From Symbiodinium natans (taxonomy: Eukaryota > Sar > Dinophyceae > Suessiales > Symbiodiniaceae): a stretch of DNA of 64,000 bases. Made by a program: the position numbers and the translations under genes. The notes under the pieces were generated by a model, which saw nothing but the letters and a program-made list of their open reading frames with translations, did no database searches and had not been told where the DNA came from. Below are positions 61,955-64,000 of the stretch, piece by piece; within the stretch, counting starts at the first letter, position 1; each line of letters begins with the position of its first letter. Location: positions 309,879 to 373,878 of the forward strand of contig CAJNDS010001213.1 in assembly GCA_905221605.1 (NCBI GenBank), in the 5' to 3' direction.

Positions 61955-62230
61955 GGTCCGTCTGACCCCCTCGTCCTGCGAAAACTGATGTATGTATCGG
62001 ACGCGCCCCGGGCTTGGTATGAAGAAGCCTCCAGAAGGTTGACGTCGCTTGGATTCGTGAAGATTCCCCTGGACGTCTGCCCGGACCTTCGACAATCGGT
62101 CTTATGTGGACAATTTGGTGGGGATTCAGACCCAGCTATCCGCACAAAGATCACGGAGGACCTCCAGCAACTCTTCGATGAGTTTGAGTTTCTTGGCGTA
62201 CAGATGGCCGACAGCCTGATGGCGACATCT
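61955..62230 (+). pseudogene. Decayed Ty1/copia-type reverse transcriptase fragment
   Basis: The plus strand reads VSDAPRAWYEEASRRLTSLG, the conserved copia RT stretch (usually a Tyr/Gly-rich lead, then APR-W). Further on, FGGDSDPAIRTKITEDLQQL and EFEFLGVQM match the segment after the catalytic YVDD box. The YVDD box itself and about 15 residues around it are missing, and the frame shifts after LGVQM (DISCSHHHYLYL lies in another frame). No integrase, protease or LTR is seen nearby. The surrounding 215-codon frame (61865-62512) starts and ends in unrelated repeat sequence. A dead fragment of a larger element. Confidence 0.6.
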
Positions 62231-63560
62231 CCTGCAGCCACCACCACTACCTCTACCTCACCACCAACTTCGGGCACTTGTGGGAGCTCTGGCTCGTATG
62301 GGCAACTACGCAGACTTTACACCTGCGGGTCCTTACCTCCATGCTGGCTGGAGAAGTTCCCAAGGCAACGGTGTCACGGCGCAAGCAGCAACCTTCTTAA
62401 AAGCCACCGCAAACAATGCGAGACCACAACAGCCCTGGTAGCGTTGCAGCTACCGGGGCCTGTGTGTGTGTGTGTGCGTGTGTGTAAACGTCGGAACATT
62501 ATCATTTGGTAGGGCGAGGGGGCAACGAGCATGTCTGGATTGCGCGCCTAACAAAAACCGTCCAGACTTGCTATACGAAGATGCGACGCCTTTTAAACGT
62601 ACCTGCATGGCCGCCCAAACACTGCCCTTAAACCTGTTGTTTCTGTCTTTGGCCAATATGTAACACTGGAACATGCTATCATCGTGAAGAATGCGGAATG
62701 GTGACGAAGGGCAGAAAGAACCAGTCTACTGTTCGCTGGATCAAAGCAGGGCATTGGATCGCGGGTACGTACGAACCATGTGGTCACTCAGAGGGGGCTA
62801 GCAGAGCTGCGCGCCAGAATTCGCTTTCCGAACCGGAGGGCCTTGTTGGCATTCAGGAGGGTGGAGGCCTGCAGCGGCGGCCGTGGCTCGGGGGGAGAGT
62901 TCAGGGTTATGGCTGTTACAACCACTTGCACGCGTACTTATTCCGTTTTTGTGTATGTATATACATATATATATGTATTTATATACATACATGCAGATTT
63001 TGTAGTTTATATACATCCACGTATGACAAGCGGCGATGAGAATTCTACCAGGACCGCAGACGGGTAGGGATGGATAAGCGATGTATAAGGGTTCTGCACC
63101 ACGTTGGCCGGTATCTTCACTTCCGCCCACAAGGCACAATCTGCATCTGTGGCTCCTCCAGACGACCGACATTCCATCGTCAGTCTCATGGCAGCTTGTC
63201 ACATCAGCCCTTTCCTTTGGTTTGAGGTTTTGGCTTCCGGGTTCAGGAGTTCCCTGTTTTGCGATCACATCTTCACAAGAAGCCACTTTATGAATAAAAA
63301 CGGCGCTATAATGCCTAGCGCTGCCGCCTTCATCTTCGGAACCTGCTTCGGGGCGCTTACTAGCCCAATCTTACTCTGGGCTTTGCAAGGTTCTCACAGA
63401 TCGTCATGGGAGAGCCTCTTCACCGACAATGCAATGGCATGCAGAAGTGGACAATCAAGTCAAGTATCAAGCCGGCTTTGTGACATGTCGTCGCAGCCGA
63501 AACTCGGATTGTAGTTGAGTGTGGGTCTCAGACTTAGTACGCCCCAGAAGCCCTGACGCA
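62231..63560. other. No gene recognised; two microsatellites
   Basis: A GT run is at 62460-62486 and a TATATA/CATACA run at 62950-62996. Open frames here are short and share no domain with known families. Confidence 0.4.
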
Positions 63561-63564
63561 ACCC

Positions 63565-63599
63565 AAGGCCGATGAAGGCCGATGAAAGCCGATGAAGGT
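63565..63599. repeat. 10-bp tandem repeat AAGGCCGATG x3.4
   Basis: Three AAGGCCGATG/AAAGCCGATG copies plus AAGG. The last copy supplies the ATG of the short coiled-coil ORF that follows. Confidence 0.9.
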
Positions 63600-63732
63600 G
63601 CAGCTGGATGGATATTTGAGGCAACAGCGAGAGGAAATGGTAGCTTTGAAAGAGAAGCTTGACCGAGATTCATCAGGGCCTTGTGGAACCTGCAGAAAAA
63701 GCTTGGAACTCTTGAGCATTTGTCTATGGTAG
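63592..63732 (+). CDS. Small ORF or exon, 46 aa, coiled-coil-like with Cys-x2-Cys
   Basis: Starts MKVQLDGYLRQQREEMVALK, continues EKLDRDSSGPCGTCRKSLEL and stops at TAG. The first part has heptad-like Leu/Met spacing, and the second carries CGTC. A GTAGGG just before the stop could be a splice donor, so this may be an internal exon of a larger gene. Nothing else of such a gene was found in the remaining 270 bases. Confidence 0.3.
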   Translation: MKVQLDGYLRQQREEMVALKEKLDRDSSGPCGTCRKSLELLSICLW

Positions 63733-64000
63733 GGCGACTTCAACGGCCTTATCCCTCGGCTCCTGTGGGGGTGGAAAGTCATCGAAGTATGAATTGCAGG
63801 GCTACGACCACATTCAAGGTTCGGAACATGGCACTCAGATACACCGTTTTGGGCCGTAGGGCTTATGGCTTGAAAGCTTAGCGTTCTCGCTGTTTGGGGT
63901 ATCCAACTGGTAGATGGCCGACTCTCAGGCAACCAAAAAGGTCGCGGATTCCGATGCAAAGTATGCCTAGGCGGATAGGGTCTGGGCTTTTCGGTGGTTT
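63733..64000. other. Right window end, nothing recognised
   Basis: No domain or repeat noted. Confidence 0.3.

Overview
The window looks like nuclear DNA of a protist, most probably a dinoflagellate. Three things point that way. Two multi-exon genes on the minus strand are interrupted by short introns of 53-126 nt, with GT or GC donors and acceptors that mostly read AG|G. A LINE-type retrotransposon carries an apurinic-type endonuclease, a reverse transcriptase and C-terminal zinc fingers. Degenerate TTTAGGG-like heptamers are scattered through the gene-poor parts. The assignment is inference: no rRNA, tRNA, spliced-leader RNA or marker gene was found.

Layout. 1-8392: a LINE on the minus strand, cut by the left window edge, with an N-terminal basic/SR-rich ORF, two overlapping accessory ORFs and an endonuclease-RT-zinc-finger ORF. 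8393-16968: gene-poor DNA holding two probable spliced genes on the minus strand. Gene B (9845-10877) is a coiled-coil protein. Gene A (11835-12539, perhaps from 12863) has a zinc-ribbon-like motif split over two exons, a Lys/Ala-rich helix and an acidic tail. Telomere-like and other short repeats follow. 16969-49303: a long satellite locus, made of an inverted partial unit (16969-17669), a spacer, then 13 head-to-tail units of 1.82 or 2.32 kb. The unit is a composite of three inverted-repeat elements (a 129-bp hairpin flanked by TA, a 136-bp hairpin, a 606-bp element with 55-bp arms) plus a GC-rich subrepeat block. A second LINE copy (26962-33597), truncated at both ends, sits in unit 5 exactly where the left arm of the 129-bp hairpin should be.

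49304-64000: non-coding, repeat-dominated DNA. It contains a palindromic AT-rich 9-mer array interleaved with G-rich 32-bp repeats, degenerate telomere-like tracts, two separated blocks of one 66-bp minisatellite, GA- and GT-rich microsatellites, a decayed copia-type reverse transcriptase fragment near 62 kb, and one small possible coiled-coil exon near 63.6 kb.

The main biological story is genome dynamics rather than a pathway: a satellite apparently assembled from foldback elements, homogenised by unequal exchange and conversion, broken repeatedly at a hairpin, and patched with a retrotransposon fragment without the hallmarks of target-primed insertion. All motif and family statements come from reading the translations; no database search was possible.
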